Part shown: positions 1 to 6,746 of the stretch, one piece after another
Layout: each line of letters opens with the position of its first letter
How positions within the stretch are numbered: position 1 is the stretch's first letter
Source of the DNA: Patescibacteria group bacterium
GTDB taxonomy: Bacteria > Patescibacteriota > Minisyncoccia > Phycocordibacterales > UBA1006
Length of the DNA: 22,957 nt
NCBI GenBank assembly: GCA_020428615.1
Contig: JAGQMO010000016.1
Coordinates: forward strand, 1-22,957
Direction of reading: 5' to 3'
Position numbers and translations under genes: made by a program
The notes under the pieces: generated by a model
Databases searched by the model: none
What the model was told of the DNA's origin: nothing
What the model saw: only the letters and a program-made list of their open reading frames with translations

Positions 1-156
1 GAAATTGTTGCCGATCGGGTACAATTTGGTCGGCGTCCTGAAGGATCAAGCATGTCTGGAACAAATGATGGGCCAAACGAAGCTCCAGACGCTCCTGATA
101 TTGATACCATTGATTATCCTGAAGAGGATATTAATCCAGAAGATATACCATTTTAA
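1..156 (+). CDS. ssb: Single-stranded DNA-binding protein, C-terminal part (5' end outside window)
   Basis: Frame 1 is open from the first base and ends in TAA at 154-156, giving 51 residues. It opens with the end of an OB fold (EIVADRVQFGRRP), followed by a flexible Asp/Pro/Glu-rich tail that ends in the acidic tip EDINPEDIPF. The DIPF end is the hallmark of bacterial SSB, where it docks replication and repair partners such as RecJ, RecQ, DNA polymerase III chi and PriA. SSB coats single-stranded DNA. The next gene is rpsR, as in the classical rpsF-ssb-rpsR operon, and recJ lies about 4 kb away. The start and the OB fold lie upstream of the window. Confidence 0.9.
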   Translation, partial: EIVADRVQFGRRPEGSSMSGTNDGPNEAPDAPDIDTIDYPEEDINPEDIPF

Positions 157-186
157 TCAGCTTTTCTATGATTTCTTCGTTGTTTT

Positions 187-240
187 CAAAATTTTTCTTA
201 ATCACCGTAATAACACATAGGGCTTAATCGAAAAATTTTG
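187..240 (+). repeat. AT-rich inverted repeat between ssb and rpsR
   Basis: A perfect 10-base arm CAAAATTTTT (187-196) is complementary to AAAAATTTTG (231-240) across a 34-base loop. The arms are almost pure A/T, so part of the match may be chance. It lies in the 146-bp ssb-rpsR spacer and could be a weak terminator or processing site. I see no convincing promoter, although TTGAAC near 247 has a poor -10 partner. Confidence 0.25.
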
Positions 241-302
241 AGCGTCTTGAACTCATATGAACATCAAGATTAAAAACTTTTAATCATTAATCTAACACTT
301 GT

Positions 303-506
303 ATGAAACAACACTGTTATTTCAAGCAAAACAATATCAAGCATATTGATTACAAAGATACCGAACTTTTGAAAAAATTTCTTACCCAGAATGCTCGTAT
401 TATGAGCCGAAAGCGAACTGGTACCTCTGCAAAAATGCAACGTCAGTTGTCTGCAGCAATCAAGAGAGCAAGATTTATGGGATTGCTCCCATTTATCCGA
501 TCATAA
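303..506 (+). CDS. rpsR: Ribosomal protein bS18
   Basis: 67 residues, typical of bS18, a small-subunit protein that sits with bS6 on the platform of the 30S ribosome. The family signature is clear: CYF near the N-terminus, IDYKD (residues about 16-20), LLKKF, R-x-TGTSAKMQRQL and AIKRAR...LLPF at the end. The start at ATG 303 fits the usual N-terminal length. There is no Shine-Dalgarno sequence upstream. It follows ssb by 146 bp in the rpsF-ssb-rpsR order and is closed by a strong terminator. Confidence 0.96.
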   Translation: MKQHCYFKQNNIKHIDYKDTELLKKFLTQNARIMSRKRTGTSAKMQRQLSAAIKRARFMGLLPFIRS

Positions 507-512
507 AACAGA

Positions 513-550
513 GGAGGTCGTACTTTGTGGTAACGACCTCCTTTTATTTT
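513..550 (+). terminator. Intrinsic terminator after rpsR, possibly bidirectional
   Basis: The stem GGAGGTCGT (513-521) pairs with ACGACCTCC (533-541), followed by TTTTATTTT. It closes the ssb-rpsR unit. The minus-strand methyltransferase gene ends at 549, so the same hairpin may stop transcription from both sides, although the minus-strand U-run is weaker. Confidence 0.85.
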
Positions 551-1649
551 ATTTAAATGTTAAGAAAAAATGGTGTTCATGTTCTTCAAAGACGGCCGTT
601 CGATTAAAATGCACAAGCAGTTTCCTAACTTCTTCTATTGAATACCAGTGTGAACGGTATCCGTTTGTCATGTTAATCGTGCCTGTTTTAAAATCAGAGT
701 ATTGGTAATCAATATCACCACTAATACTCTTTATCGATTCATAGAACGCGACTCCTTCTGTTGCCAAAGATGATTGTTTTAAGAACGATATACACGCATT
801 ATTGCTAGGTTCTCTCAAAAACAATCCGAGCATTTGCAAAAACTTTTCTGTAGAACCGGCAAAAACACCAATGGTGTTTTGTAAACATAACACCACGGTG
901 TTTTTTTGATTTGGAAAGAGCGATATAAGTTTCAACGCGTCACAAAATATCACTTTGTGATGAGGGTGAGATAATGTTGTTTTCACCGCGTTGATGTACA
1001 TTTCTTGATTATTTTCAATACCAACGTACTGCTTCTCTACAATGTGTGGTTGTATGATTTCATAACTTCGTCCGTATCCAGAACCAATATCAATAATTGA
1101 TGTGTAATGATCAATCATAGACAAAACGTACGATGCTTCGTTTCTCTGATATTCCTGAAAAAAGACCAGAGAATTGTTCGTCACCAGTTTGATATAACGT
1201 TTTGTCGTATAAAAGTGTTTAATGTACGGATAGCTCCTCCTGCTCGTGGGTAATATTTCTTCCTGAGCATCGTATCCATATGCTTTTTGTGATCCAAAAT
1301 GTACACGTTTTACGTTTTTCCCATGATTGCGAAGTTGTTCTTCACAGGTGTCAAAAATAGCAATCAAAATTTCTTTTGATCCTCGTTTGTTAGTGAAGTG
1401 TCCGTATGGACACAAAACAATATTTGTTACCTGCGTGCGTTCGGCACGATCTAAAATATCGTTCATGAGGAGGTGTGTGTATTTTAGATCTTCTGAATCT
1501 TGACACTGCACCTTTACCAATAAACAGTTTTTCTCACTCACGTGTTGATTATTAGAGGTGAGCTCTTCGGGTGTCAGACACCGCGAAGGGGTCGATAACT
1601 TTACGACTCGTGCGTAAAATTTTTTGCAATAAACAATTTCTGCTTCCAT
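549..1649 (-). CDS. Archaeal ThrRS-type editing domain fused to a class I SAM methyltransferase
   Basis: 366 residues from ATG 1649. Residues about 1-130 resemble the N-terminal editing domain of archaeal threonyl-tRNA synthetase (DTD-like fold, tRNA-Thr_ED family), which hydrolyses Ser-tRNA(Thr). Matching features are a start shaped like the family's first strand, a helix, the strand motif LCPYGHFT with P81 and H84, a long helix, and HFGSQKAYGY with K122. The family's catalytic His and Lys sit at nearly these positions. Residues about 170-366 are a class I methyltransferase: motif I IIDIGSGYG (185-193), acidic E212 in YVGIEN, a later CDA motif, and LQNTIG as motif IV. No synthetase core is present. 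The open frame extends to a TTG at 1766, but the domain match begins at M40 of that longer frame, so 1649 is preferred. It is divergent from the TrmB-like gene. The substrate is unknown. Confidence 0.72.
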   Translation of the reverse strand: MEAEIVYCKKFYARVVKLSTPSRCLTPEELTSNNQHVSEKNCLLVKVQCQDSEDLKYTHLLMNDILDRAERTQVTNIVLCPYGHFTNKRGSKEILIAIFDTCEEQLRNHGKNVKRVHFGSQKAYGYDAQEEILPTSRRSYPYIKHFYTTKRYIKLVTNNSLVFFQEYQRNEASYVLSMIDHYTSIIDIGSGYGRSYEIIQPHIVEKQYVGIENNQEMYINAVKTTLSHPHHKVIFCDALKLISLFPNQKNTVVLCLQNTIGVFAGSTEKFLQMLGLFLREPSNNACISFLKQSSLATEGVAFYESIKSISGDIDYQYSDFKTGTINMTNGYRSHWYSIEEVRKLLVHFNRTAVFEEHEHHFFLTFK

Positions 1650-1794
1650 AATGATATGTTTTAAAGTTTGTATCATCATATAGTTTGGAACGATGGTTGA
1701 TTTTTTAAGATATTTTTTGCTCGTTGAGAAGTAGGTACTGGCTTTCTGTAAGAATTTTTTAGTCAAAAATGACCGTTTTAATAGGCATATATGT

Positions 1795-1800
1795 TATATT
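1795..1800 (+). promoter_or_regulatory. -10 element of the TrmB-like gene (leaderless arrangement)
   Basis: TATATT ends 7 nt before the ATG at 1808, so transcription should begin at or next to the start codon. No clear -35 is seen. The spacing matches that at several other genes in this window. Confidence 0.55.
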
Positions 1801-1807
1801 TAAGTAT

Positions 1808-2619
1808 ATGTTTGAAAAAGATCGCAAAAGACTCTTTGATAAACTCGAGAGAATTGGTCTTACAGAAAAAGAAATAAGAATTTATTCACACCTTCTTGAT
1901 TCAGGAGGTTCGACACCTTCTGAAATAGCGTATGCAACACACATTGCGAGACCAACAGTCTACCGCATCCTTCTTGATCTTGCCGTAAAAGGTTTGATTA
2001 ATGAAATTAAAAAAGATAACAGAAAATTCTTTTATATTGATTCGGTGAAAGATTTAGTGAAATGGAAGAGAGATCATGTTCGTCTTGTAAGTGAACAGAC
2101 ACTCTTTGCTGAGAAACAACTTGATTTTCTAGAAGAAATTCTGAGAGCAAATACTGGAAACATTGATGTTCGATATTTTAATGATGTGAGCGGTTTACAT
2201 TCAATTTACGAAGATCACCTCAATTACTCTAATTATGAAATGTTGGGATTTTCTCATATTCAAGAAATTGAAAGATTCTTAGGTCCTGATTCGTTGCGGA
2301 GGTATATTAGAAAGAAAACAGAAAACAATATTACTACCAAAGGTATTCTTCCTCAGGAAGATTATTCTGATGCGTACGCGGATAATTTTTATGATCGCAT
2401 GATAAACCAAATCTTGAATTGCGTTTCGCACCAACTACACTCTATCCGCTTGAATTTGCATCAGAAATTATTTTATATGGAGATTCGAAACTATCTATTG
2501 TTAATGTGAGAAATGAAATACTCTCGGGCTTGATTATCGAAAATGATGCGCTCTACAACATGTTTCGTTCAGTGTTTCTCATGGCATGGGACCATTTGCA
2601 ATCACCAGCTGATAAATAA
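1808..2619 (+). pseudogene. TrmB-like winged-helix transcriptional regulator, split by a frameshift
   Basis: The first part (ATG 1808 to about 2400) has a winged HTH: a helix with LTEKEIRIY, then TPSEIAYATHIARPTVYRILLDL (about residues 36-58) and the wing KKDNRKFFYID, as in TrmB-type regulators. This frame continues only as nonsense-like sequence to a stop at 2509. The expected C-terminus lies in the -1 frame: LRFAP..LYPLEFASEIILYGDSKLSIV..., then an IIEN...MF...MAWDHL end, stopping at 2619. The frames join near 2398-2403, and one missing base there would restore a 270-residue protein of normal family length. I see no slippery heptamer, so a mutation or sequencing error is more likely than programmed shifting. 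The upstream TTG/ATG extension is unlikely because -10-like TATATT lies just before 1808. Confidence 0.72.
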
Positions 2620-2627
2620 TCGAATAC

Positions 2628-2655
2628 ATTCTTGTCCGAATGTACGGACAAGAAT
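2628..2655 (+). terminator. Perfect 11-bp hairpin after the TrmB-like gene
   Basis: ATTCTTGTCCG (2628-2638) pairs perfectly with CGGACAAGAAT (2645-2655) around a 6-nt loop, 8 nt after the restored stop codon at 2619. There is no U-run after it, so it is not a textbook terminator. It may stabilise the 3' end or be a binding site for a dimeric protein. Confidence 0.4.
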
Positions 2656-2946
2656 CGCGATATCCATGTATCTCTCTTATTCATAAGGATTTTTTTGTCC
2701 ATCTGTGTGAAACGGTTCTTTTATAAGATTTTCCTCGTCTATACTATTTTCGAATAAAATTTCATACACCATCGCAGAGTATGCACAACGGTCTCACTTC
2801 CTTTTCTCAGTCTAAAATACTCTTTATGTAGTTTTTAGATGGAGACCAATCATTGATATCTGTATGCACTACCTATTTCTCTTCGCATATGTCTGCACAA
2901 GTGTTATCTTACAATCACTCATTTTTGAATCGAGTGTATATACATC

Positions 2947-2978
2947 ACAAAAAACCATTTCTTCAATGGTTTTTTGTG
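2947..2978 (-). terminator. Terminator of efp, symmetrical
   Basis: The 13-bp perfect stem CACAAAAAACCAT (2947-2959) with ATGGTTTTTTGTG (2966-2978) lies directly after the efp stop codon on the minus strand. The U-run TTTTTT is in the 3' arm in either direction. Confidence 0.8.
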
Positions 2979-2985
2979 TATAAAA

Positions 2986-3570
2986 TTACGCTTTGTTGAC
3001 ACGTTCGCTGTATGTTCCAGTGTCAGTGTTAATTGAGATGGTATCTCCAACATTAATAAAGAGTGGCGTTGTTACCTTCAATCCCGTTTGTACCGTTACT
3101 AACTTATCTCCTCCTGTTGCCGTGTTGCCTTTAATAGCTGGAGGGGCTTCAATGACTTCAAGTTCAACTTTAATTGGAAGATTGATTCCAACGAGATGCT
3201 CCTCGTCATTATCATCAGTGAACACTGAAAACTCAACGGTAGCTCCCTCAAGTATGTAGTCTTTTGCATTACCAATCACATCACTGTGGAGCGGAAATCG
3301 ATCAGATTTGTCTCCTTCAGAATGAAACCAGTGTTCATCACCTCGGCTGTATATATAGACCAGATTTTTCTTTGATATATCTGCTTCATCAGCAGTATCT
3401 GAGGACTGGAAGGTATGTTCGATAACATTTCCCGAAACCAAAGATTTCAGTTTTGTTTTGTTCACAGGTTTTCGCTGTTGTTGTCGGGAAACGTTTGATT
3501 CGATCACTTCAAATGGTTCTCCGTTCATAATGATGTACTTCCGTTCTTTAATTTCGTTATAGTTCAACAT
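2986..3570 (-). CDS. efp: Translation elongation factor P
   Basis: 194 residues, the usual EF-P length with three beta-barrel domains. EF-P binds between the P and E sites and helps the ribosome through polyproline stretches. Recognisable parts: NGEPFEVIES (16-25), TKLKSLVSGNVIEHTFQSSD, KNLVYIY, then the C-terminal domain PPAIKGNTATGGDKLVTVQTGLKVTTPLFINVGD and the ending TGTYSERV. The loop that reaches the P-site tRNA is unusual: where Escherichia coli has PGKG with modified Lys34, this protein has QQQR at residues 30-33, placing Gln at the tip and Arg-Lys just after it. A weak -10 (TATGCT, minus strand 3582-3577) ends 6 nt before the ATG. Transcribed in the same direction as the 129-residue gene and recJ. 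Confidence 0.95.
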   Translation of the reverse strand: MLNYNEIKERKYIIMNGEPFEVIESNVSRQQQRKPVNKTKLKSLVSGNVIEHTFQSSDTADEADISKKNLVYIYSRGDEHWFHSEGDKSDRFPLHSDVIGNAKDYILEGATVEFSVFTDDNDEEHLVGINLPIKVELEVIEAPPAIKGNTATGGDKLVTVQTGLKVTTPLFINVGDTISINTDTGTYSERVNKA

Positions 3571-3613
3571 ATACCGAGCATACTAATAGGGAAGGCGATT
3601 TTGTGCAAGTTTA

Positions 3614-3643
3614 AACCCCCTTCCTGTAAACAGTAAGAGGGTT
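3614..3643 (-). terminator. Hairpin terminator after the 129-residue gene
   Basis: On the minus strand AACCCTCTT (3643-3635) pairs with AAGGGGGTT (3622-3614) with one G-U pair; the loop holds a further CTGT/ACAG. The U-run is only three bases, so termination may be partial and allow some read-through to efp. Confidence 0.55.
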
Positions 3644-3660
3644 GTAGGTATCAAGAATGG

Positions 3661-4050
3661 TTATCGTCTTGCCGATGATCGGGTTTGGAAGTTCTTTTTC
3701 GGTAATGGTTTTTGGGAGACAAAGTTATTGTTTACAATTTCAATTTTTTCCCAAACAAAATTCTCATGAATGTAGTTTGTCTCAGGTGAACAAACATACT
3801 TGATCTTTCCATGAGGAAAAGTAATTTGCAACATGAAATCATCGTTTTCATGTCGATAGAAATCCACATCTTGGAAAAACCAAATTACCTCATTGTTTTC
3901 TTGAATTCCTAATTGGAATTCTTCCCCGGTTTCAAATAAAATAGAAACCGCATTGTCCAGCAATTGGTTAGACCAGACTTTTATTCTTGTATTGTCTGGT
4001 AGTTGGTGCTGGCGGCGTAAGCCAAAATCTTGTAGTGCACGTGTCTGCAT
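3661..4050 (-). CDS. Protein of unknown function, 129 residues
   Basis: I do not recognise this family. The N-terminal part (about 1-100) alternates hydrophobic and polar residues in a way that suggests a small beta-rich domain: RIKVWSNQLL, AVSILFETG, VIWFFQDVDFYR, FMLQITFPHGKIKYV. The last 30 residues are basic and rich in Lys, Arg, Pro and Ser, likely disordered. There is no signal peptide or membrane segment. It has a good promoter (TTGACT/TAGTAT, 4088-4116) and its own terminator, so it is very likely a real gene. It lies between recJ and efp on the same strand; nothing in the sequence links it to either function. Confidence 0.7.
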   Translation of the reverse strand: MQTRALQDFGLRRQHQLPDNTRIKVWSNQLLDNAVSILFETGEEFQLGIQENNEVIWFFQDVDFYRHENDDFMLQITFPHGKIKYVCSPETNYIHENFVWEKIEIVNNNFVSQKPLPKKNFQTRSSARR

Positions 4051-4087
4051 ATCGATGGTATTTAAAGGGTGAAACGTATTTGTATCA

Positions 4088-4116
4088 ATACTACAATTTT
4101 TATTTTATTAAGTCAA
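4088..4116 (-). promoter_or_regulatory. Sigma70-type promoter of the 129-residue gene
   Basis: Minus strand: -35 TTGACT (4116-4111), 17-bp spacer, -10 TAGTAT (4093-4088). The predicted start near 4081 gives a leader of about 30 nt before the ATG at 4050. No Shine-Dalgarno is visible. Confidence 0.7.
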
Positions 4117-4130
4117 ACTACCTTACGTGA

Positions 4131-5855
4131 TTATACACAATCAACAATTTTCAATCGCAACTCATGTTTACCCATAAACACCGAATGTTCAATGTGGGCT
4201 ATAAGGTTGAGTGGTTTACCCGTTTCAATTGTCACATGGTAATCATCGGATGTTTTGAAAAAAGCGATTGCTCGGATTGTTTTTTCTTGTGAATTTTGAA
4301 AATGAATTTCAAGGTGCTCCTGAGTTTTACCAAATTGCTTGACGAGCATCGGTGTGACACTTTTGAATATAAATACTGGTTTTGGATTACCAACCCCAAA
4401 TGGAGCCAGTTGTTCAATGTCGTGGTACGTTTCATCGGTAACATCATCGACCGTCAACTCAGCATCAATGACTCGTGTTTCATTGCTGTGGTTGTTGTGA
4501 TGGTGTGATATTTTTTGGAGTGCATTATTGAGTCGTTCTTCAAGAAAATGAACCTCCTTTTTAGCACAACTGAAACCCCCAGCCTCAGCATGACCGCCAA
4601 ACTGCAAAAACGTTTTTGCGTCTGTTGCAGACATGAGTTCAACCAGGTTGATACCATTCCAGGTTCGACATGAACCCTTGATCTCACCATTCTCTTCACT
4701 CCATACGAATGTTGGTTTGTTGTATCGTTCAACGAGTTTTGATGCAACGAGTCCGAGAATCCCAGCTTGCCAATCAGGCGAACCTACAACAATGACATCT
4801 GTAATCTTTCGCTGTTTGATTTTGCTGTATGTTTTTTTCACTGTTTGCGCTACGAGTTGTTTTCTTTTTGCATTGAGTTGCATCAGGTGATTGACACGTG
4901 CTGTTGCCTCAACTTCGTTATATGCACGAAGCACAGCGAGCGCGTCTTCAGGATGACTCATGCGCGATGCCGCATTTATTTTTGGACTGATGCCAAACCC
5001 TATATCTTCTTCGTTCAGGTATTTCATTGAAATGCCTGCCTCCCATATGAGCTTTTTGAGGCCAAGACGACGAGTTTTTTTTAATACCTGTAGTCCATAG
5101 TATGCAAAGATTCGGTTTTCATGAACGAGTGGTACCATATCAGATACTGTTGCAAGTCCAACCAGATCAAGGAGCCATTTTTCCCAACCGTCTGGTATGT
5201 TGTATTCTTTTCTATGTTGAATCAGAAACCCTTGAACCACTTTAAAAATTACACCAGAACCACATAACATTGGGTCAGGGTAGCTACATTCATTTTGTTT
5301 TGGATTTACAATGATACGTGCGTTTGGTAAATCTTCTTGACCTCCATCATTTACAAGAGGAAGGTGGTGGTCGGTGATGACGAGATCAATGGTATGTTCC
5401 TTACACCAATGTGCGGCATCATGTCCAGTTATGCCGACATCAACCGTTACAATTAATTGTGTCCCGTTCTCTTTAATTTTTTCAAGAGCATCGATATGAA
5501 TACCGTATCCTTCATCGTGTCGATGCGGGATATAGATGTCGTAACGTGTGTATTTGAGTGCATCAAAAAGTGAAGCGAGGACAACTGCGCCAGGGATTCC
5601 GTCTGCGTCATAGTCGCCATAGATAGTGATATGTTGGTCATTGTCAATCGCGCGCTTCAATCTCTCAACAGTTTCTTGAACCCCTTTCATTAAGAGTGGA
5701 TCATAGTTGTCTTCATAATTCGGTTTAATGAATTTCTCTGCATCAGCGATTGTAGTTATACCACGGTGTACCAAAAGTTGTGCTACGAGAGGAGAGTAGG
5801 TTTGCAAGAGTTCATGGTTTTTCTCAAGCAGTTCTGGTTCTGAGTACGAAATCAT
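4131..5855 (-). CDS. recJ: Single-stranded-DNA-specific 5'-3' exonuclease RecJ
   Basis: 574 residues from ATG 5855, normal for RecJ, which degrades single-stranded DNA in recombination and mismatch or base-excision repair. The DHH phosphoesterase motifs are intact: DYDADG (81-86), HRHDEGYG (111-118), VTVDVG (136-141, with Val where Asn or Cys is more usual), ITDHH (160-164), then LCGSGVIFKV and the DHHA1-side motif GISPKINAASRM. A later FGGHAEAGGFS matches the nucleic-acid-binding DHHA1 region. An OB-fold-like C-terminus follows (APFGVGNPKPVF). A TTG two codons upstream also opens the frame, but TATACT (5868-5863) ends 7 nt before ATG 5855, which supports 5855. SSB, whose DIPF tail is a known RecJ partner, is encoded in the same window. 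Confidence 0.96.
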   Translation of the reverse strand: MISYSEPELLEKNHELLQTYSPLVAQLLVHRGITTIADAEKFIKPNYEDNYDPLLMKGVQETVERLKRAIDNDQHITIYGDYDADGIPGAVVLASLFDALKYTRYDIYIPHRHDEGYGIHIDALEKIKENGTQLIVTVDVGITGHDAAHWCKEHTIDLVITDHHLPLVNDGGQEDLPNARIIVNPKQNECSYPDPMLCGSGVIFKVVQGFLIQHRKEYNIPDGWEKWLLDLVGLATVSDMVPLVHENRIFAYYGLQVLKKTRRLGLKKLIWEAGISMKYLNEEDIGFGISPKINAASRMSHPEDALAVLRAYNEVEATARVNHLMQLNAKRKQLVAQTVKKTYSKIKQRKITDVIVVGSPDWQAGILGLVASKLVERYNKPTFVWSEENGEIKGSCRTWNGINLVELMSATDAKTFLQFGGHAEAGGFSCAKKEVHFLEERLNNALQKISHHHNNHSNETRVIDAELTVDDVTDETYHDIEQLAPFGVGNPKPVFIFKSVTPMLVKQFGKTQEHLEIHFQNSQEKTIRAIAFFKTSDDYHVTIETGKPLNLIAHIEHSVFMGKHELRLKIVDCV

Positions 5856-5862
5856 AAACAAT

Positions 5863-5868
5863 AGTATA
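5863..5868 (-). promoter_or_regulatory. -10 element of recJ
   Basis: Minus-strand TATACT ends 7 nt before the recJ ATG, implying a leaderless or nearly leaderless mRNA. No clear -35 is seen. Confidence 0.6.
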
Positions 5869-5882
5869 TCACGGTCTTGTGT

Positions 5883-5910
5883 TTGCTTGTTTTGTTGAAA
5901 TTGGTATACT
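5883..5910 (+). promoter_or_regulatory. Promoter of the 106-residue gene
   Basis: -35 TTGCTT (5883-5888), 16-bp spacer, -10 TATACT (5905-5910). The predicted start near 5917 leaves a leader of about 50 nt, so unlike its neighbours this gene is not leaderless. It is divergent from the recJ promoter. Confidence 0.6.
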
Positions 5911-5967
5911 GAAGATTCGACAATTTAATTTAACCTAACATTAACATCCAAAATTTCATATCACGCT

Positions 5968-6288
5968 ATGGCATTAGATACCTATTCCCGAAGAAAAGCT
6001 GAGAATTTGTTATTAACGAACACTGGTATACGCTGTCCTTGTACAAGGTTGCTAGAAAAATTTTTTACAGTTCACAAAATTGGTAAAGACAAACAAAGAA
6101 ACGATATCAAGCGATACGAACCACGTTTTACCAATGAACATATGGTAGCTGTTGCTACACAAAGCAACATTAAATCAATTACTGAAGAATACTTTCAGGC
6201 AGTTGATGCAAAACAAAAAAAAGAAATTGCTAAACGAGGTTATTCTGCAATTGATGAAGCAAGGTTGTCGTTATCAATTGTTAGCTAA
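5968..6288 (+). CDS. Small basic protein of unknown function, 106 residues
   Basis: I do not recognise the family. The protein is basic and probably mostly helical: MALDTYSRRKAENLLL, a CPC pair at residues 23-25, LLEKFFTVHKIGK, KRYEPRF, then an acidic/basic helix SITEEYFQAVDAKQKKEIAKR. There is no membrane segment. The single CxC pair is not enough to call a zinc site. It has its own promoter (5883-5910) and strong terminator (6294-6326), which supports a genuine, separately transcribed gene. The size and charge would suit a nucleic-acid- or ribosome-associated protein, but that is a guess. Confidence 0.7.
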   Translation: MALDTYSRRKAENLLLTNTGIRCPCTRLLEKFFTVHKIGKDKQRNDIKRYEPRFTNEHMVAVATQSNIKSITEEYFQAVDAKQKKEIAKRGYSAIDEARLSLSIVS

Positions 6289-6293
6289 ACCTT

Positions 6294-6326
6294 ACCCGAC
6301 TCTCTTTGAGGTCGGGTGATTTTTTA
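6294..6326 (+). terminator. Terminator of the 106-residue gene
   Basis: ACCCGAC (6294-6300) pairs with GTCGGGT (6311-6317), followed by ATTTTTT. The -35 of the next gene (TTGAGG, 6306-6311) lies inside this hairpin. Confidence 0.85.
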
Positions 6327-6334
6327 TTTATAAT
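6306..6334 (+). promoter_or_regulatory. Promoter of the HIT gene, overlapping the upstream terminator
   Basis: -35-like TTGAGG (6306-6311), 17-bp spacer, perfect -10 TATAAT (6329-6334). Six nucleotides separate the -10 from ATG 6341, placing the A of ATG at +1. Confidence 0.65.
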
Positions 6335-6340
6335 AAAAGT

Positions 6341-6703
6341 ATGTCAGAAAAATCTGTATTTAAAAAAATTATTGACGGTGAAATTCCGTGTCACAAGGTA
6401 TATGAGGATGAACACTTTCTTGCGTTTTTGGATATTCATCCGCAAGCTCCAGGACACACGCTCGTGATTCCTAAAGAAGAGGCGCGTTGGGTATGGGATG
6501 TTGAACGTTATCAGGAGTATTGGGAAATTGCTCGCATACTGACCAATGCGCTCCGGAAAGCATTTGGTACAGAATGGGTTATTTCCAAAATCGTTGGAGA
6601 CGAAGTGCCACACGCACACATTCATCTTTTTCCGGTCATCGACAAAGATGGTTCGGAAACTGAATTTGAAGTGATTGCTAATAAAATCAAGAGTCACCTA
6701 TAG
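6341..6703 (+). CDS. HIT family nucleotide hydrolase/transferase
   Basis: 120 residues, a complete HIT-domain protein. The family signature H-x-H-x-H is present as HAHIHLFP near residue 93, and the first part shows the usual VFKKIIDGEIPCHKVYEDEHFLAFLDIHPQAPGHTLVIPK pattern. HIT proteins (HINT/Fhit/GalT group) act on nucleotide phosphoramidates or dinucleotides through the middle histidine. The start ATG 6341 is fixed by a -10 box six bases upstream. The stop codon TAG sits in the loop of a terminator-like hairpin. I cannot tell whether it is Hint- or Fhit-type. Confidence 0.93.
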   Translation: MSEKSVFKKIIDGEIPCHKVYEDEHFLAFLDIHPQAPGHTLVIPKEEARWVWDVERYQEYWEIARILTNALRKAFGTEWVISKIVGDEVPHAHIHLFPVIDKDGSETEFEVIANKIKSHL

Positions 6704-6711
6704 GGTGGCTC
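6691..6711 (+). terminator. Hairpin spanning the HIT stop codon
   Basis: GAGTCACCT pairs with GGGTGGCTC around ATA, with two G-U pairs; the stop TAG (6701-6703) is in the loop and arm. There is no good U-run, so this is a weak terminator. Confidence 0.45.
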
Positions 6712-6734
6712 GTTCTCTCGTTGCGAACTCATAC

Positions 6735-6740
6735 TATAAT
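6735..6740 (+). promoter_or_regulatory. -10 element of comEC
   Basis: Perfect TATAAT ending six bases before ATG 6747. It supports 6747 rather than the upstream in-frame start at 6675, which overlaps the HIT gene. Confidence 0.65.
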
Positions 6741-6746
6741 ACAAGT

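Larger units (their letters stand above)
2620..2985. other. Intergenic stretch between convergent TrmB-like gene and efp
   Basis: 366 bp with no credible coding region and no tRNA-like cloverleaf that I can find. It holds the 11-bp hairpin at 2628-2655, a TATACT hexamer near 2736-2741 without a following gene, a small hairpin CACTC...GAGTG near 2918-2938, and the efp terminator at 2947-2978. The rest looks like unconstrained AT-rich sequence. Confidence 0.6.

Noticed and set aside
1650..1766. Longer N-terminus of the editing/methyltransferase gene, from TTG 1766
   Set aside because: Extra residues lie before the first strand of the domain and run into the divergent gene's upstream region. 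ATG 1676/1679 remains possible.
2390..2420. Programmed -1 frameshift in the TrmB-like gene
   Set aside because: No slippery heptamer and no clear downstream structure; simple mutation or sequencing error is more likely.
2780..2850. GGTCTC ... GAGACC inverted pair
   Set aside because: Six-base arms with a loop of about 45 nt are expected by chance.
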